A DNA stretch of 64,000 nucleotides, taken from the NCBI GenBank assembly GCA_947500775.1, contig CANMTD010000002.1, positions 310,001 to 374,000 on the forward strand. Reading direction: 5' to 3'. The position numbers and the translations under genes are program-made. Under the pieces are notes generated by a model. The model had not been told where the DNA came from. It was given only the letters and a program-made list of their open reading frames with translations, and ran no database searches. Origin of the DNA: an uncultured Paracoccaceae bacterium. GTDB lineage: Bacteria; Pseudomonadota; Alphaproteobacteria; Rhodobacterales; Rhodobacteraceae. This document shows positions 36,686 to 47,803 of this stretch, piece after piece (the first letter of the stretch is position 1; the number at the start of each line of letters is the position of its first letter).

Positions 36686-36839
36686 GCGTCCGCCTGCAGT
36701 AAGTTTTCGGGGCGGGGGCTGCAAGAGGGAATTTTGCCGGAAGGGCAATTTTTTGGCGTTCGGGTGTGAATTCCGGCGATTTACAGTCGGGTTCGGCGGG
36801 TTTCCGGCATGGGGCACGATGATGACGCTCTGCCGTGGC

Positions 36840-36853
36840 TGACGCTAGCGTCA
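36840..36853. promoter_or_regulatory. 14-bp perfect palindrome upstream of the metacaspase gene
   Basis: TGACGCTAGCGTCA is a perfect palindrome 137 bases before the metacaspase start. A further half-site TGACGCT lies at 36823-36829. It looks like an operator for an unidentified dimeric regulator. Confidence 0.4.
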
Positions 36854-36989
36854 ACTGCCTGCGACAAAACTCCTGAATGCAATCAAGGCTCTGTCAGAGG
36901 TTGCGGAAATCATATACTCTGTTATCCGACATCTTATTGAGGAGTCTGTCGGGGGCCGGAACCCCTGACCCGTATCCAGAGGTTTTATT

Positions 36990-38492
36990 GTGTTTCGTAT
37001 CGTCCGGTTGTCCGTTCTGTTTTTTCTATGCCTCATGCCGATGGTGGCCACCGCCGCGGATCGTGTCGCGCTGGTTGTGGGCATGTCGCGCTATGAACAT
37101 ATCGGCACGCTGAAGAATACGGTCAATGACGCCAAGGATATCGCGGCTGTTCTGGAGGGCATCGGGTTCGAGGTGACGACGCTGTTGGACGGGTCGTATC
37201 AGGATTTGCAGAACACGTTGGACAGTTTCAGCTTTACCTCGGAAACCGCCGATCTGGCGCTGATCTATTTTGCCGGCCACGGGATCGAGGTGCAGGGCGA
37301 GAATTTTCTGGTGCCGGTGGATGCCTATGTCACGTCGAACCGGGATGTGCAGCGCAGTTCCGTGTCGCTGAAGGATTTCATGAAAACCGTCGACCGGGCG
37401 CGCAAGATGCGGATTGTCATTCTGGATTCCTGCCGCAACAACCCCTTTGGCGATGCGCTGGATCTGGCCGCTGTGGACCAAAGCGCTGCAGATGACAGCG
37501 CACCAGCCGCGCGCGGGCAGGGCGGTGGCCTGGCCCCCGCAACCCCGGATCGCGGCACCTTGGTGGCCTTTGCCGCCCGCGACGGCGAGGTCGCGCTGGA
37601 TGGCGAGGGTGACAACAGCCCCTTTGCCATGGCGCTGGTTGAAAAGCTGGCCGAGCCGGGGTTGGAGATCAGCCTGATGTTCCGCCAGATCCGTGATCAG
37701 GTGTTGAACGCCACCGGCAATCAGCAGGAACCGCATACCTATGGCTCGCTTTCCGGCACACCGTTCTATCTGGCCGGTCCGACCGAAACGCAGCTGACCG
37801 CTCAGGTGCAGGACCGCAGCCGGGCGTGGTCGGAAATCCGCCCCGATCAACAGGCGCAACTGGCGCAGCTGGCCAAAGACGGCGACACGCGCTCGATGCT
37901 GGGTCTGGCCTATATGCGGCTGAACCCCGAGCAGCAGCAGTTCGATCCTTCGGGCGCGGTGGAATGGCTGGAAAAAGCGGCCGAGGCAGGCTCGGCCGAG
38001 GCGCAGTTCGAACTGGCCAAGCTTTATGAAACCGGTCTGGGCGTCACTCAAGACAGCGCCCGCGCGTTGGAACTGTATCAGGCCTCGGCAGGGCAGGATT
38101 TCACCGATGCGATCAACGATCTTGGGTTTCTGCATCATCAGGGCGGGCTGGGTCTGGTGCCAAACCCCAAGGCCGCCATGGCACAGTTCGAACGGGCGGC
38201 CGACCTGCGGCATCCGCAGGCCATGTTCAACTTTGCCGCGCTGATCGACGATGGCGTGGTGCAGGGCAAAGGCCCCGAAGATGCCGCCAAATACCTGTAT
38301 GACGCCCTGCGCACCGGCAGCCCGGATGTGTTGAATATTCTGGCCGAACGCCCGACGATGTTCCAGGACGCAACCCGCAAAGCATTGCAGGTCAGGCTGC
38401 GCGAAAATGAATTTTATTCCGGCGGAATCGATGGTGATTTCGGTCCGGGGACGCAGCGCGGAATTCGCCGCGCATATGGTTTGGACGAGTGA
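36990..38492 (+). CDS. Secreted metacaspase-like protein with Sel1 repeats and peptidoglycan-binding domain
   Basis: A 500-residue protein. Residues 1-23 are a signal peptide ending ATAAD. Residues 25-255 are a caspase-like (peptidase C14) domain with the catalytic dyad His97 (YFAGHG) and Cys148 (LDSCRNNPF). Residues 290-445 contain Sel1/TPR-like repeats (GLAYMRL, AQFELAKLYETGLGV). The last 40 residues (QVRLRENEFYSGGIDGDFGPGTQRGIRRAYG) are a peptidoglycan-binding-like motif. It probably acts in the periplasm; bacterial metacaspases usually cleave after Arg or Lys. GTG start at 36990 with AGAGG upstream. Its target is unknown. Confidence 0.88.
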   Translation: MFRIVRLSVLFFLCLMPMVATAADRVALVVGMSRYEHIGTLKNTVNDAKDIAAVLEGIGFEVTTLLDGSYQDLQNTLDSFSFTSETADLALIYFAGHGIEVQGENFLVPVDAYVTSNRDVQRSSVSLKDFMKTVDRARKMRIVILDSCRNNPFGDALDLAAVDQSAADDSAPAARGQGGGLAPATPDRGTLVAFAARDGEVALDGEGDNSPFAMALVEKLAEPGLEISLMFRQIRDQVLNATGNQQEPHTYGSLSGTPFYLAGPTETQLTAQVQDRSRAWSEIRPDQQAQLAQLAKDGDTRSMLGLAYMRLNPEQQQFDPSGAVEWLEKAAEAGSAEAQFELAKLYETGLGVTQDSARALELYQASAGQDFTDAINDLGFLHHQGGLGLVPNPKAAMAQFERAADLRHPQAMFNFAALIDDGVVQGKGPEDAAKYLYDALRTGSPDVLNILAERPTMFQDATRKALQVRLRENEFYSGGIDGDFGPGTQRGIRRAYGLDE

Positions 38493-38513
38493 TTTTTAAA
38501 CAAGGAGATTATT

Positions 38514-39272
38514 ATGAAATATGTTTCAGTACCTGCGATATTTTTGGTTATTTTGAATCTGGCGGGCAGCCTGCCGACCATGGCATCACATGTTGCGCTT
38601 CCCCGGTTGGAGGTGCCCTTGATGCAGGGCCAGTTGACCAGCTGCGATGACGCCTCGCCGGAACCCGATCCGGAACCAGAACCCGAGCCGGAACCCGAGC
38701 CAATCGATGAAATGACCCCCCCGGATACCTCGCCGACGAATATCTGGTATCAGGCGCCGACGGGTCTGGCCAAGATCTACACCGCTGCATGTGACGGGGT
38801 GAGTGAAAAGGTCACGGCCAACAAGGGCGATACCGATCGGGCTTCCAAAGCGATTGAAGATGCGGCTGAGCTGTGCGCGCCTTTGGACTCGGCCTATCGC
38901 ATCGATTGTCTGGCCTCCCGCTACGAGGCCCTTGCCCGCTCTCCGGTATGGCAGGGCGAATATGAAGACGCCGGCAAAGCCCTGAAAAGCGCGGCCAAGA
39001 AATTGCGGCAAGTGGCCGACACCGCCCGCGACGCATCGCAGCCCATGGGCAAGGTGACGCGCGACCGGAATGGCATCCAAAAACCCTATGGCCGTCGGCT
39101 GACACCGATCAAACCGGCGGCACTGGCTGCGGCCAATACGGCGGCGCTGAAGATCGTCGAGGAAACCCAGACCGTGCTGTTGCGCTCGGTCGGCAATTCG
39201 ACCCGGCGTCAGGTCAATTATCAGCAGATCGCGATGGCCTTGGATTCTAACAAGGTTCTGTTGCGGTCGTGA
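38514..39272 (+). CDS. Secreted hypothetical protein with Glu-Pro repeat
   Basis: A 252-residue protein with a signal peptide (hydrophobic residues 5-22, cleavage near MAS) and an acidic Pro-Glu run of about ten repeats (residues 49-63) that would form a stiff linker. The C-terminal part is mostly helical with no recognised domain and contains three cysteines. AAGGAG precedes the ATG, 22 bases after the metacaspase stop, so it is co-transcribed and may be its partner or substrate. Confidence 0.65.
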   Translation: MKYVSVPAIFLVILNLAGSLPTMASHVALPRLEVPLMQGQLTSCDDASPEPDPEPEPEPEPEPIDEMTPPDTSPTNIWYQAPTGLAKIYTAACDGVSEKVTANKGDTDRASKAIEDAAELCAPLDSAYRIDCLASRYEALARSPVWQGEYEDAGKALKSAAKKLRQVADTARDASQPMGKVTRDRNGIQKPYGRRLTPIKPAALAAANTAALKIVEETQTVLLRSVGNSTRRQVNYQQIAMALDSNKVLLRS

Positions 39273-39275
39273 AAA

Positions 39276-39310
39276 CACGCGGCCGGGGCATTCAGCCCCG
39301 GCCGCGTCGT
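39276..39310 (+). terminator. Strong hairpin after the Glu-Pro protein gene
   Basis: ACGCGGCCGGGG pairs with a near-perfect GCCCCGGCCGCGT arm around a short loop, immediately after the stop codon. It has no run of T, so intrinsic termination is uncertain; it may still end the metacaspase transcript. Confidence 0.55.
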
Positions 39311-39378
39311 GTTACAACTTGGAATTACGCCGCGCGGTCCTTAGGTTGGTCGCAATTGATCTGGGATGGCAGGTGGCT

Positions 39379-40203
39379 ATGCGCAAATTCGTTCTGACGG
39401 TCCTGTTCTGTGTGACCGGCCTGTTTCCGGCGGCGGCGGAATCCGATCCGCAATATGAAAAGCTGTATCAGGCGCTTCGGATGGACGAAGTGCTTGAGAT
39501 CATGCGCGCCGAAGGCACGGCCTATGCCAGCGAGCTGGAACAGGATATGTTCCCCGGGCGTGGCGGCGCACGCTGGGACGGTATCGTCGAACAGATCTAT
39601 CGCGCGCCCCGGTTCAAACAGGTCATGCACGCGGCCTTTGCCGAGGCCCTGGGCGACACCGATCTGACCCCGCTGGTGGCCTATTTCGCCTCGGACGCGG
39701 GCCAGGAGATCACAAAGCTTGAGATTTTGGCCCGCCGCGCCCTGCTGGATGACGCCACCGAGGCCGCCAGCCGCCTGAAACTGGAAGAGATGCGCGCCGA
39801 AGAAGATGACCGGCTGATCCTGCTGGAAGATTTTGCCGCCGCCAACGACCTGATCGAAAACAACGTGGTGGGCGCGCTGAATTCGAACTATGCGTTTTTT
39901 GTCGGGCTGGTCGACAGCGGCGCCTTTCCGGTGGCGATGACCGACGACGAAATCCTGTCCGAGGTCTGGTCGCAGGAACCCGATATCCGCGATGAGACCG
40001 ATGAATGGCTGTATTCCTATCTGGTCCTCGCTTACGAGCCTTTGGACGATGCGGCGATGCGCGCCTATATCACCCTGTCGCAAAGCGCCGAAGGGCGGGC
40101 ATTGAATCAAGCGGCCTTTGCGGCGTTTGACGTGCTGTTTCGCCAGGTGTCGCGCGAATTGGGGCTGGGCGCGGGTCAGATGATGGCGGGCGAAGATATC
40201 TAG
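39379..40203 (+). CDS. Exported DUF2059-like protein
   Basis: A 274-residue protein with a signal peptide (MRKFVLTVLFCVTGLFPAAA). The remainder is helical and rich in Glu and Ala, with a region (APRFKQVMHAAFAEALGDTDLTPLVAYFASDAGQEI) that resembles DUF2059, a family of exported proteins of unknown function. The start at 39379 follows AGGTGG and gives a signal peptide directly; an upstream in-frame codon is rejected. It is separated from the metacaspase pair by the hairpin at 39276. Confidence 0.6.
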   Translation: MRKFVLTVLFCVTGLFPAAAESDPQYEKLYQALRMDEVLEIMRAEGTAYASELEQDMFPGRGGARWDGIVEQIYRAPRFKQVMHAAFAEALGDTDLTPLVAYFASDAGQEITKLEILARRALLDDATEAASRLKLEEMRAEEDDRLILLEDFAAANDLIENNVVGALNSNYAFFVGLVDSGAFPVAMTDDEILSEVWSQEPDIRDETDEWLYSYLVLAYEPLDDAAMRAYITLSQSAEGRALNQAAFAAFDVLFRQVSRELGLGAGQMMAGEDI

Positions 40204-40235
40204 GCCGCTCAACGGTGTTTTGCCCCTTTAAAGGC

Positions 40236-40264
40236 TTGACTTGCGGGGGATCATCCCGGATAAG
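40236..40264 (+). promoter_or_regulatory. Promoter of rplU-rpmA
   Basis: TTGACT (40236-40241) and GATAAG (40259-40264) are separated by exactly 17 bases, about 140 bases before rplU. The long leader that follows is a plausible site for ribosomal-protein autoregulation, though I could not define a structure. Confidence 0.5.
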
Positions 40265-40403
40265 CCCGCATCTCTGGGCACGGTAACGCGCGCAGATTCT
40301 TGTAATATCGTCCCGAACGGGGGCGCGCAGTCCGAAGGCGCATCAGGCGTAAACACCGCGAAAGCGGGGGCCGCAGGACGCGGGAAGATAAAGGAAATGG
40401 CCG

Positions 40404-41072
40404 ATGTTCGCGGTCCTGAAAACTGGTGGCAAGCAATACAAGGTACAGTCCGGTGACGTACTGCGTGTTGAAAAACTGGCTGCCGAAGCGGGTGAAACCG
40501 TTCAATTCAACGAAATTCTGATGGTCGGTGCGCAGGTTGGCACACCCACCGTCGATGGTGCCGCCGTACAGGCCGAAGTGATCGACCAGATCAAAGGCGT
40601 CAAGACGATCAACTTCGTCAAACGCCGCCGTAAGCACGGCTCGCAGCGCACCAAGGGCCACCGCCAGCAACTGACGCTGCTGCGCGTGACCGACATCCTG
40701 GAAAAGGGTGGCGATAAATCCGGTGTGAAAGCCGCGATCGGGGCCGGTTCGGTATCCACCGTTGCCGTGGCCGCCGCAGCCCCCAAAGCCGAAAAGAAGG
40801 CCGCACCCAAAAAAGCAGCCCCCGCCAAGGCCGCAGCCCCCAAGGCCGCGCCGAAAGCAAAGGCCGCTGCTGGCGCGGACGACCTGAAGAAACTGTCGGG
40901 TGTTGGCCCCGCGCTGGAAAAGAAACTGCACGAAAACGGTGTCACCACCTTCGCGCAGATCGCCGGCTGGACGGATGCTGACGTTGCCGACATGGACGAG
41001 AAACTGTCGTTCAAGGGCCGGATCGAGCGTGAGGGCTGGATCGCACAGGCCAAAGAACTGACCAAAGGCTAA
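40404..41072 (+). CDS. rplU: 50S ribosomal protein L21 with C-terminal extension
   Basis: A 222-residue L21. Residues 1-103 are the normal L21 ([37 protein letters not shown]). Residues 108-155 are an Ala/Lys/Pro linker. Residues 157-222 are a helix-hairpin-helix-like domain ([43 protein letters not shown]). L21 in most bacteria is about 103 residues, so the extension doubles it; extended L21 is known in alphaproteobacteria. It is followed by rpmA. Confidence 0.97.
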   Translation: MFAVLKTGGKQYKVQSGDVLRVEKLAAEAGETVQFNEILMVGAQVGTPTVDGAAVQAEVIDQIKGVKTINFVKRRRKHGSQRTKGHRQQLTLLRVTDILEKGGDKSGVKAAIGAGSVSTVAVAAAAPKAEKKAAPKKAAPAKAAAPKAAPKAKAAAGADDLKKLSGVGPALEKKLHENGVTTFAQIAGWTDADVADMDEKLSFKGRIEREGWIAQAKELTKG

Positions 41073-41083
41073 GGAGAGACCAA

Positions 41084-41353
41084 ATGGCACATAAAAAAGC
41101 AGGCGGTTCATCCCGTAACGGTCGCGACTCTGCCGGTCGTCGCCTTGGTGTAAAGAAATACGGCGGCGAAGCCGTGATTCCGGGCAACATCATCGTGCGT
41201 CAGCGCGGCACCAAGTGGTGGCCGGGTGAAGGCGTGGGCCTGGGCAAAGATCACACCATCTTCGCAACTGCCGAAGGCGCCGTGACTTTCCACAAAGGGC
41301 TCAAGGGCCGCACATTTATTTCGGTCCTGCCGGTGGCGGAGGCCGCTGAATAA
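41084..41353 (+). CDS. rpmA: 50S ribosomal protein L27
   Basis: An 89-residue L27 with the start [16 protein letters not shown], so no N-terminal peptide needs removal as in Firmicutes. It sits at the peptidyl transferase centre. It follows rplU by eleven bases with AAGGAGAG upstream. Confidence 0.98.
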   Translation: MAHKKAGGSSRNGRDSAGRRLGVKKYGGEAVIPGNIIVRQRGTKWWPGEGVGLGKDHTIFATAEGAVTFHKGLKGRTFISVLPVAEAAE

Positions 41354-41380
41354 ACCGAAAACCTCAGGTTAAAAAAATTA

Positions 41381-41416
41381 GGGGATCGGTTTTCAGGCCG
41401 GTCCCCTTTCTCTTTT
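41381..41416 (+). terminator. Rho-independent terminator of rplU-rpmA
   Basis: GGGGATCGG pairs with CCGGTCCCC (9 bp, one G-U pair) around an 8-base loop, followed by TTTCTCTTTT. Confidence 0.85.
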
Positions 41417-41482
41417 CAGGGGTCTGGCCATTTAACGCCGCATTTCGCGGATAACTCGAACGAGGAAGAATGGGTTAGGACA

Positions 41483-42088
41483 ATGAGCGTCGCCATCGGA
41501 TCATTCCTGGTGTTCGCGGCCAGCCAGGTGGGAACGCCGGGCCCCGCGAACATGGCCCTGCTGGCCACCGGCGCCCGGTACGGGTTGCGCGCGGCGCTGC
41601 CGTTTGTGGCTGGTGTCGCCCTGGGCAAGCAGTTGGTGATCTGGCCGGTGGGCTTTGGCCTGATGCAACTGGCCGACCGCGCGCCATGGGTGTTCGAGAC
41701 GCTGAAATGGCTGTCTGCGGCCTATATCTGCTGGTTGGCGTGGCGCGTGGCCAATGCGCGCCTGTCCATCGGGACGGGTGGCGCGCAGGCGCCGGGGTTT
41801 CTGGCAGGGCTGATTGTACACCCCCTGAACCCCAAGGCCTGGGCGATGATCACGGCCGGGTTCACGGGCTTTGTGAACCCCGGCACACCGACCTTGCAGG
41901 CAACGGCGGTAATCGCCATCTGTCTGCTAAGCTGCCAGATCGTATTACATCCGGTCTGGACCTTTGGAGGGGAACGGATCGCGCGCGCAGTCGCCGGACG
42001 GCCAGAGGAAAAATATCTTATGTGGACGCTGGCGTTTTTGACGGTTGCCAGTGTGTTTTACGTGCTTTTCGGAGGAGGGAAGGTATGA
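41483..42088 (+). CDS. LysE/RhtB family amino-acid exporter
   Basis: A 201-residue membrane protein with about six helices. The family motifs TPGPANMALL and HPLNPKAW are present. Members export amino acids such as lysine, threonine or homoserine lactones. It overlaps the next gene by four bases (ATGA). Substrate cannot be told from the sequence. Confidence 0.88.
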   Translation: MSVAIGSFLVFAASQVGTPGPANMALLATGARYGLRAALPFVAGVALGKQLVIWPVGFGLMQLADRAPWVFETLKWLSAAYICWLAWRVANARLSIGTGGAQAPGFLAGLIVHPLNPKAWAMITAGFTGFVNPGTPTLQATAVIAICLLSCQIVLHPVWTFGGERIARAVAGRPEEKYLMWTLAFLTVASVFYVLFGGGKV

Positions 42089-42624
42089 GACTTGAATCGA
42101 TTGTGAACCAGCCGGTGATTGATACCGAACGCTTTTGTCTGCGCCCGATCCGCAAATCGGATGTGGGGCTGCTGCGGATGTATACCGGCGACGAACGCGT
42201 GGCCCGGTTCACGCGCTCGATCCCGCACCCGTTGCCCCCCGGCGCGACCGAGGCCTATGTCGCCCGCGCGCTGTCGGACAAACGGACCGAGGATGTCTGG
42301 GTCATGGATGGCTCGGCCAATGATCTGGGCGAGGTTCTGGGCGTGATCGCGTTGGACCGGATGGAGCGGGACCAATCCGAAATCGGGTACTGGGTCGCGC
42401 CAGCGATGTGGAACAGCGGTCTTGCCTCTGAGGCGGTTCAGGCCCTGTTGGCGGCCAATCCGCAGAACCTGAAAACCGTCTTTGCCGAGGTGTTTCAGGA
42501 CAATCCCGGATCGGCCCGTGTGCTGACCAATGCGGGGTTCGAATATATCGGTGACGCCGAAGCGTTCAGCGTGGCCCGGGACGGACCCGTGGCCACATGG
42601 ACCTATCTTAAAAAACTGGGTTAG
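42085..42624 (+). CDS. GNAT acetyltransferase, RimJ/RimL type
   Basis: A 179-residue acetyltransferase with TERFCLRPIRKSD at the N-terminus and the acetyl-CoA region EIGYWVAPAMWNSGLASEAVQALL. It is coupled to the LysE gene by ATGA and has GGAGGAGGGAAGG upstream. It may acetylate a protein N-terminus or a small molecule. Confidence 0.85.
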   Translation: MRLESIVNQPVIDTERFCLRPIRKSDVGLLRMYTGDERVARFTRSIPHPLPPGATEAYVARALSDKRTEDVWVMDGSANDLGEVLGVIALDRMERDQSEIGYWVAPAMWNSGLASEAVQALLAANPQNLKTVFAEVFQDNPGSARVLTNAGFEYIGDAEAFSVARDGPVATWTYLKKLG

Positions 42625-42660
42625 GCGGTCCCGGGGTTGAGCCCGGGCCGCTTTGCCTTT
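42625..42660 (+). terminator. Rho-independent terminator after the acetyltransferase gene
   Basis: GCGG-T-CCCGGG pairs with CCCGGGCCGC (one bulged T) around a 6-base loop, followed by TTTGCCTTT. It lies directly before obgE. Confidence 0.75.
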
Positions 42661-42692
42661 ATCGCCGGGGACACCCCGGAAAGGCCAGATAA

Positions 42693-44820
<2,128 letters not shown>

Positions 44821-44824
<4 letters not shown>

Positions 44825-46077
44825 AAGACATGGAAAATATTTCGGACATGATGGCGGATATCGGGGCGCGGGCCAAAACGGCGGCTGCGGAACTGGCCTT
44901 TGCCGACGCCAAATCCAAGGAAACCGCGCTGAACGCGGCGGCCGATGCAGTCTGGGCGCGGCGCGCGGAAATCATCGCCGCCAATGAACAGGACATGGCC
45001 TTTGGCACCGACAAGGGGCTGAGCCCGGCCATGCTGGACCGGCTGAAACTGGACGAAACCCGCATTCAGGGCATCGTCGACGGGCTGCGCGCGGTGGCAG
45101 CACAGGCCGATCCGGTGGGGCAGGTCATCACCGAATGGGACCAGCCCAGCGGGCTGCATATCAAACGGATCCGCACGCCCCTGGGCGTCATCGGCGTGAT
45201 CTATGAAAGCCGTCCCAACGTCACGGCGGATGCGGGCGCGCTGTGCCTGAAGGCGGGCAATGCGGTGATCCTGCGCGGCGGATCGGAAAGCTTTCACAGC
45301 TCGGGCGTGATCCATGCCTGTCTGCAGGACGGGCTGCGCGCTGCAGGCCTGCCTGCGGATGCGGTTCAGCGGGTGCCGACCCGCGACCGGGCCGCTGTCA
45401 GCGAAATGCTGACCATGACCGATACGATCGATGTGATCGTGCCGCGTGGCGGCAAGGGGTTGGTGGGTCTGGTCCAGCGCGAGGCGCGGGTGCCGGTGTT
45501 CGCCCATCTTGAAGGGATCGTGCACATCTATGTCGATAAGGATGCCGATCCCGACAAGGCGATACAGGTCGTTCTGAACGCCAAAACCCGGCGCACCGGG
45601 ATTTGCGGGGCGGCCGAATGCCTGTTGCTGCACCGCGATATTGCCGCCGGTCTGGGCCAGCGCCTGATCGACGCGCTGAAAGAGGCGGGCGTGGCGGTAC
45701 ACGCGGGCCCCGGGCTGGACGGCACCGATCTGGCCACCGAGGCCGATTGGGGGCGCGAATATCTGGATATGGATATCGCCGCGCGGGTGGTCGAGGATGT
45801 GGATGGGGCGATCGCCCACATTCGACAGTACGGGTCAAACCATACCGATTGTATCCTGACCGAGGACGACGCCACGGCAGAGCGGTTCTTTCAGCGGCTC
45901 GACAGCGCCATTCTGATGCGCAACGCCTCGACCCAGTTTGCCGATGGCGGCGAATTTGGCATGGGGGCCGAGATCGGCATCGCAACCGGCAAGATGCACG
46001 CCCGCGGTCCGGTGGGGGCCGAACAGCTGACCAGTTTCAAATATATCGTTGTCGGGGATGGAACGGTGCGCGCCTAA
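44821..46077 (+). CDS. proA: Glutamate-5-semialdehyde dehydrogenase
   Basis: A 418-residue protein of normal length with [28 protein letters not shown], catalytic Cys in [12 protein letters not shown] and [11 protein letters not shown]. It reduces glutamyl 5-phosphate for proline synthesis. ATGA overlap with proB. Its 3' end overlaps the end of the convergent chpT by four bases. Confidence 0.97.
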
Positions 46078-46673
46078 AAGGCGACGCTGATTTCATCGGC
46101 ACCCAGCGTGACCGCCAGCGCCCGCCCGGCGCGGGCGGCGGCCTCGGGCAACAGGGCGAATTGCACCTCGGCGGCGACAACGTTTTCCGGCGGGCTGGTG
46201 CTGGTCAACGGCCGCCACAGCCGGTCGTCGATCTGCAAATTCGGCCCGGCGCAGCGCAGGGTCCAATCCTTGCCCGCAACATCCAGATGGATCGTACCGC
46301 CACGCGGCAGGGTCTTTTCCAGACACAGCACCACCAGCAGCGCCAGTTTGGCGTCCAGCCGGTTCATATCGCTGGCCAGATCGTGCTGCACCGAAATCCG
46401 TTCGCCGTTGTAAATGCCGTCCAGCACCGCGCCCAGCTCGGACCGTCCCAGACGTTGTGCATCGCTGGCCGCGCCAAAGGCGATGCGGAAAAACCGTATC
46501 CGGGCGTTGGCATTTTCCACGCTTTGGGTGATCAGGTCCATTTCGGGGCCATTTGCCACGCCGGACATTTCCAACAGCTCCATACCGTTGCCGATCGCGC
46601 CCAAAGGGCTGATAAGGTCATGACAGATGCGCGAACCGACAAGCGCCATCAGGTCGGGGCCAAGTTTGGTCAA
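46074..46673 (-). CDS. chpT: Histidine phosphotransferase ChpT
   Basis: A 199-residue protein with the phosphoacceptor His18 in [17 protein letters not shown] and a degenerate ATPase-like C-terminal domain. ChpT relays phosphate from CckA to CtrA and CpdR in the alphaproteobacterial cell-cycle or motility pathway. The start is uncertain: a TTG at 46673 has GGAAAGG eight bases upstream and gives the normal N-terminus; the first ATG (46649) would give a slightly shorter protein. Longer open frame upstream overlaps the divergent DUF3553 gene and is rejected. Confidence 0.88.
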   Translation of the reverse strand: MTKLGPDLMALVGSRICHDLISPLGAIGNGMELLEMSGVANGPEMDLITQSVENANARIRFFRIAFGAASDAQRLGRSELGAVLDGIYNGERISVQHDLASDMNRLDAKLALLVVLCLEKTLPRGGTIHLDVAGKDWTLRCAGPNLQIDDRLWRPLTSTSPPENVVAAEVQFALLPEAAARAGRALAVTLGADEISVAF

Positions 46674-46700
46674 ATGCAGGACCTTTCCGAAGGAGTGGGG

Positions 46701-46883
46701 ATGAGTGATTTCAACGCGATGCTGGAACCCGGCATGCTGGTGCGCCATCCGGATGCCCCCGAATGGGGGCTGGGGCAGGTCCAGTCCAACATCAACGGCC
46801 GGATCACCGTAAATTTCGAACACGAAGGCAAGGTGGTCATCGATGGATCGCAGGTCACACTCATGCTGGTTCCGGACTCCTGA
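46701..46883 (+). CDS. DUF3553 small protein
   Basis: A 60-residue protein, MSDFNAMLEPGMLVRHPDA..., matching DUF3553, a small beta-barrel-like domain (VRHPDAPEWGLGQVQS) related in pattern to the UvrD/CarD-like interaction domains. AAGGAGTGGGG precedes the ATG. It is divergent from chpT, with only 27 bases between the two starts. Confidence 0.8.
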   Translation: MSDFNAMLEPGMLVRHPDAPEWGLGQVQSNINGRITVNFEHEGKVVIDGSQVTLMLVPDS

Positions 46884-47023
46884 AACATGCGGATGCCCCA
46901 CCTGTTCCACATCGACCTTAACGAGAGGTTAAACAGCGTCAAGCCGCTGGCCTGTTGCAATAGGCGCCCGGCCTGCATAGAACCTGCCGGACACCCAAGT
47001 TGGACGGAATATAGCTGACCGTA

Positions 47024-47803
47024 ATGCTGGCCACCGAGACCCATTTCACATTGAAACTGGCGGCAACCCCTGACGATTTGCGGGCCGCGCAGCGGCTGCG
47101 CTATGCGGTGTTCATCGAAGAGCTGGGCGGCGACGGTCCGATGGTCGATCACGACGCGCGGCTGGAAAAAGATGAATTCGACCCGGTGTTCGACCATCTG
47201 CTGCTGATCGACAATCGCCGCGATGCAGATGCTTTGGACCATGTGGTCGGCGTTTACCGCTTGCTGCGCAGCGATCAGGCCGAAAAGGTGGGCCAGTTCT
47301 ATACCGAGGCCGAATACGATCTGACGCCGCTGAAATCCAGCGGGCGGCGGTTGCTGGAACTGGGGCGGTCGTGCCTGCATCCCGAGTATCGTGGCGGCAC
47401 CGCGATGTACCATTTGTGGAACGGGCTGGCGCGCTATGTCATGGACCATGACATTGAGGTCCTGTTTGGCGTGGCCAGCTTTCACGGCACCGACATCAAG
47501 GCGCTGGAGATGGCGCTGTCTTATCTGCATCATTATCATCTGGCGCCCCAAGACCTGCGGGTGCGGGCGCAGCCCGATCATTTTCAGCGGATGGATCTGC
47601 TGGAAAAGGACGCGCTGGACCGCAAGGCCGCGATGCTGGCGACACCGGCGCTGATCAAGGCCTATCTGCGGCTTGGCGGCTATGTGGGTGAGGGGGCGTT
47701 TGTCGACCACGCGTTCAACACCACCGATGTCTGCCTGCTGGTCGATACCGCCCGGATGAACGCCAAGAACCGCGCGCGGTATACCAGGGATACCCCTGCG
47801 TGA
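47024..47803 (+). CDS. olsB: Ornithine-acyl-ACP N-acyltransferase
   Basis: A 259-residue GNAT-like acyltransferase: AAQRLRYAVFIEELG at the N-terminus, ELGRSCLHPEYRGG in the centre and SFHGTDIKALEMALSYLHHYH, all typical of OlsB. It makes lyso-ornithine lipid from ornithine and 3-hydroxyacyl-ACP. It overlaps olsA by four bases. Confidence 0.92.
   Translation: MLATETHFTLKLAATPDDLRAAQRLRYAVFIEELGGDGPMVDHDARLEKDEFDPVFDHLLLIDNRRDADALDHVVGVYRLLRSDQAEKVGQFYTEAEYDLTPLKSSGRRLLELGRSCLHPEYRGGTAMYHLWNGLARYVMDHDIEVLFGVASFHGTDIKALEMALSYLHHYHLAPQDLRVRAQPDHFQRMDLLEKDALDRKAAMLATPALIKAYLRLGGYVGEGAFVDHAFNTTDVCLLVDTARMNAKNRARYTRDTPA

Larger units (their letters stand above)
36451..36989. other. Intergenic region with tRNA-Ser and a palindrome
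   Basis: This 539-base region holds the tRNA-Ser gene (36596-36685) and a 14-bp palindrome (36840-36853), each listed separately. Nothing else recognisable is present; small open frames over the tRNA are not genes. Confidence 0.7.

Noticed and set aside
38650-38702. Tandem repeat of GAACC/CCGGA units as a CRISPR or mobile repeat
   Set aside because: It is in frame and codes for the Pro-Glu linker of a secreted protein; the units are too short for a CRISPR.
40780-40870. Repeated GCC/AAG-rich block as a DNA repeat element
   Set aside because: It encodes the Ala/Lys/Pro linker of the extended L21 protein.
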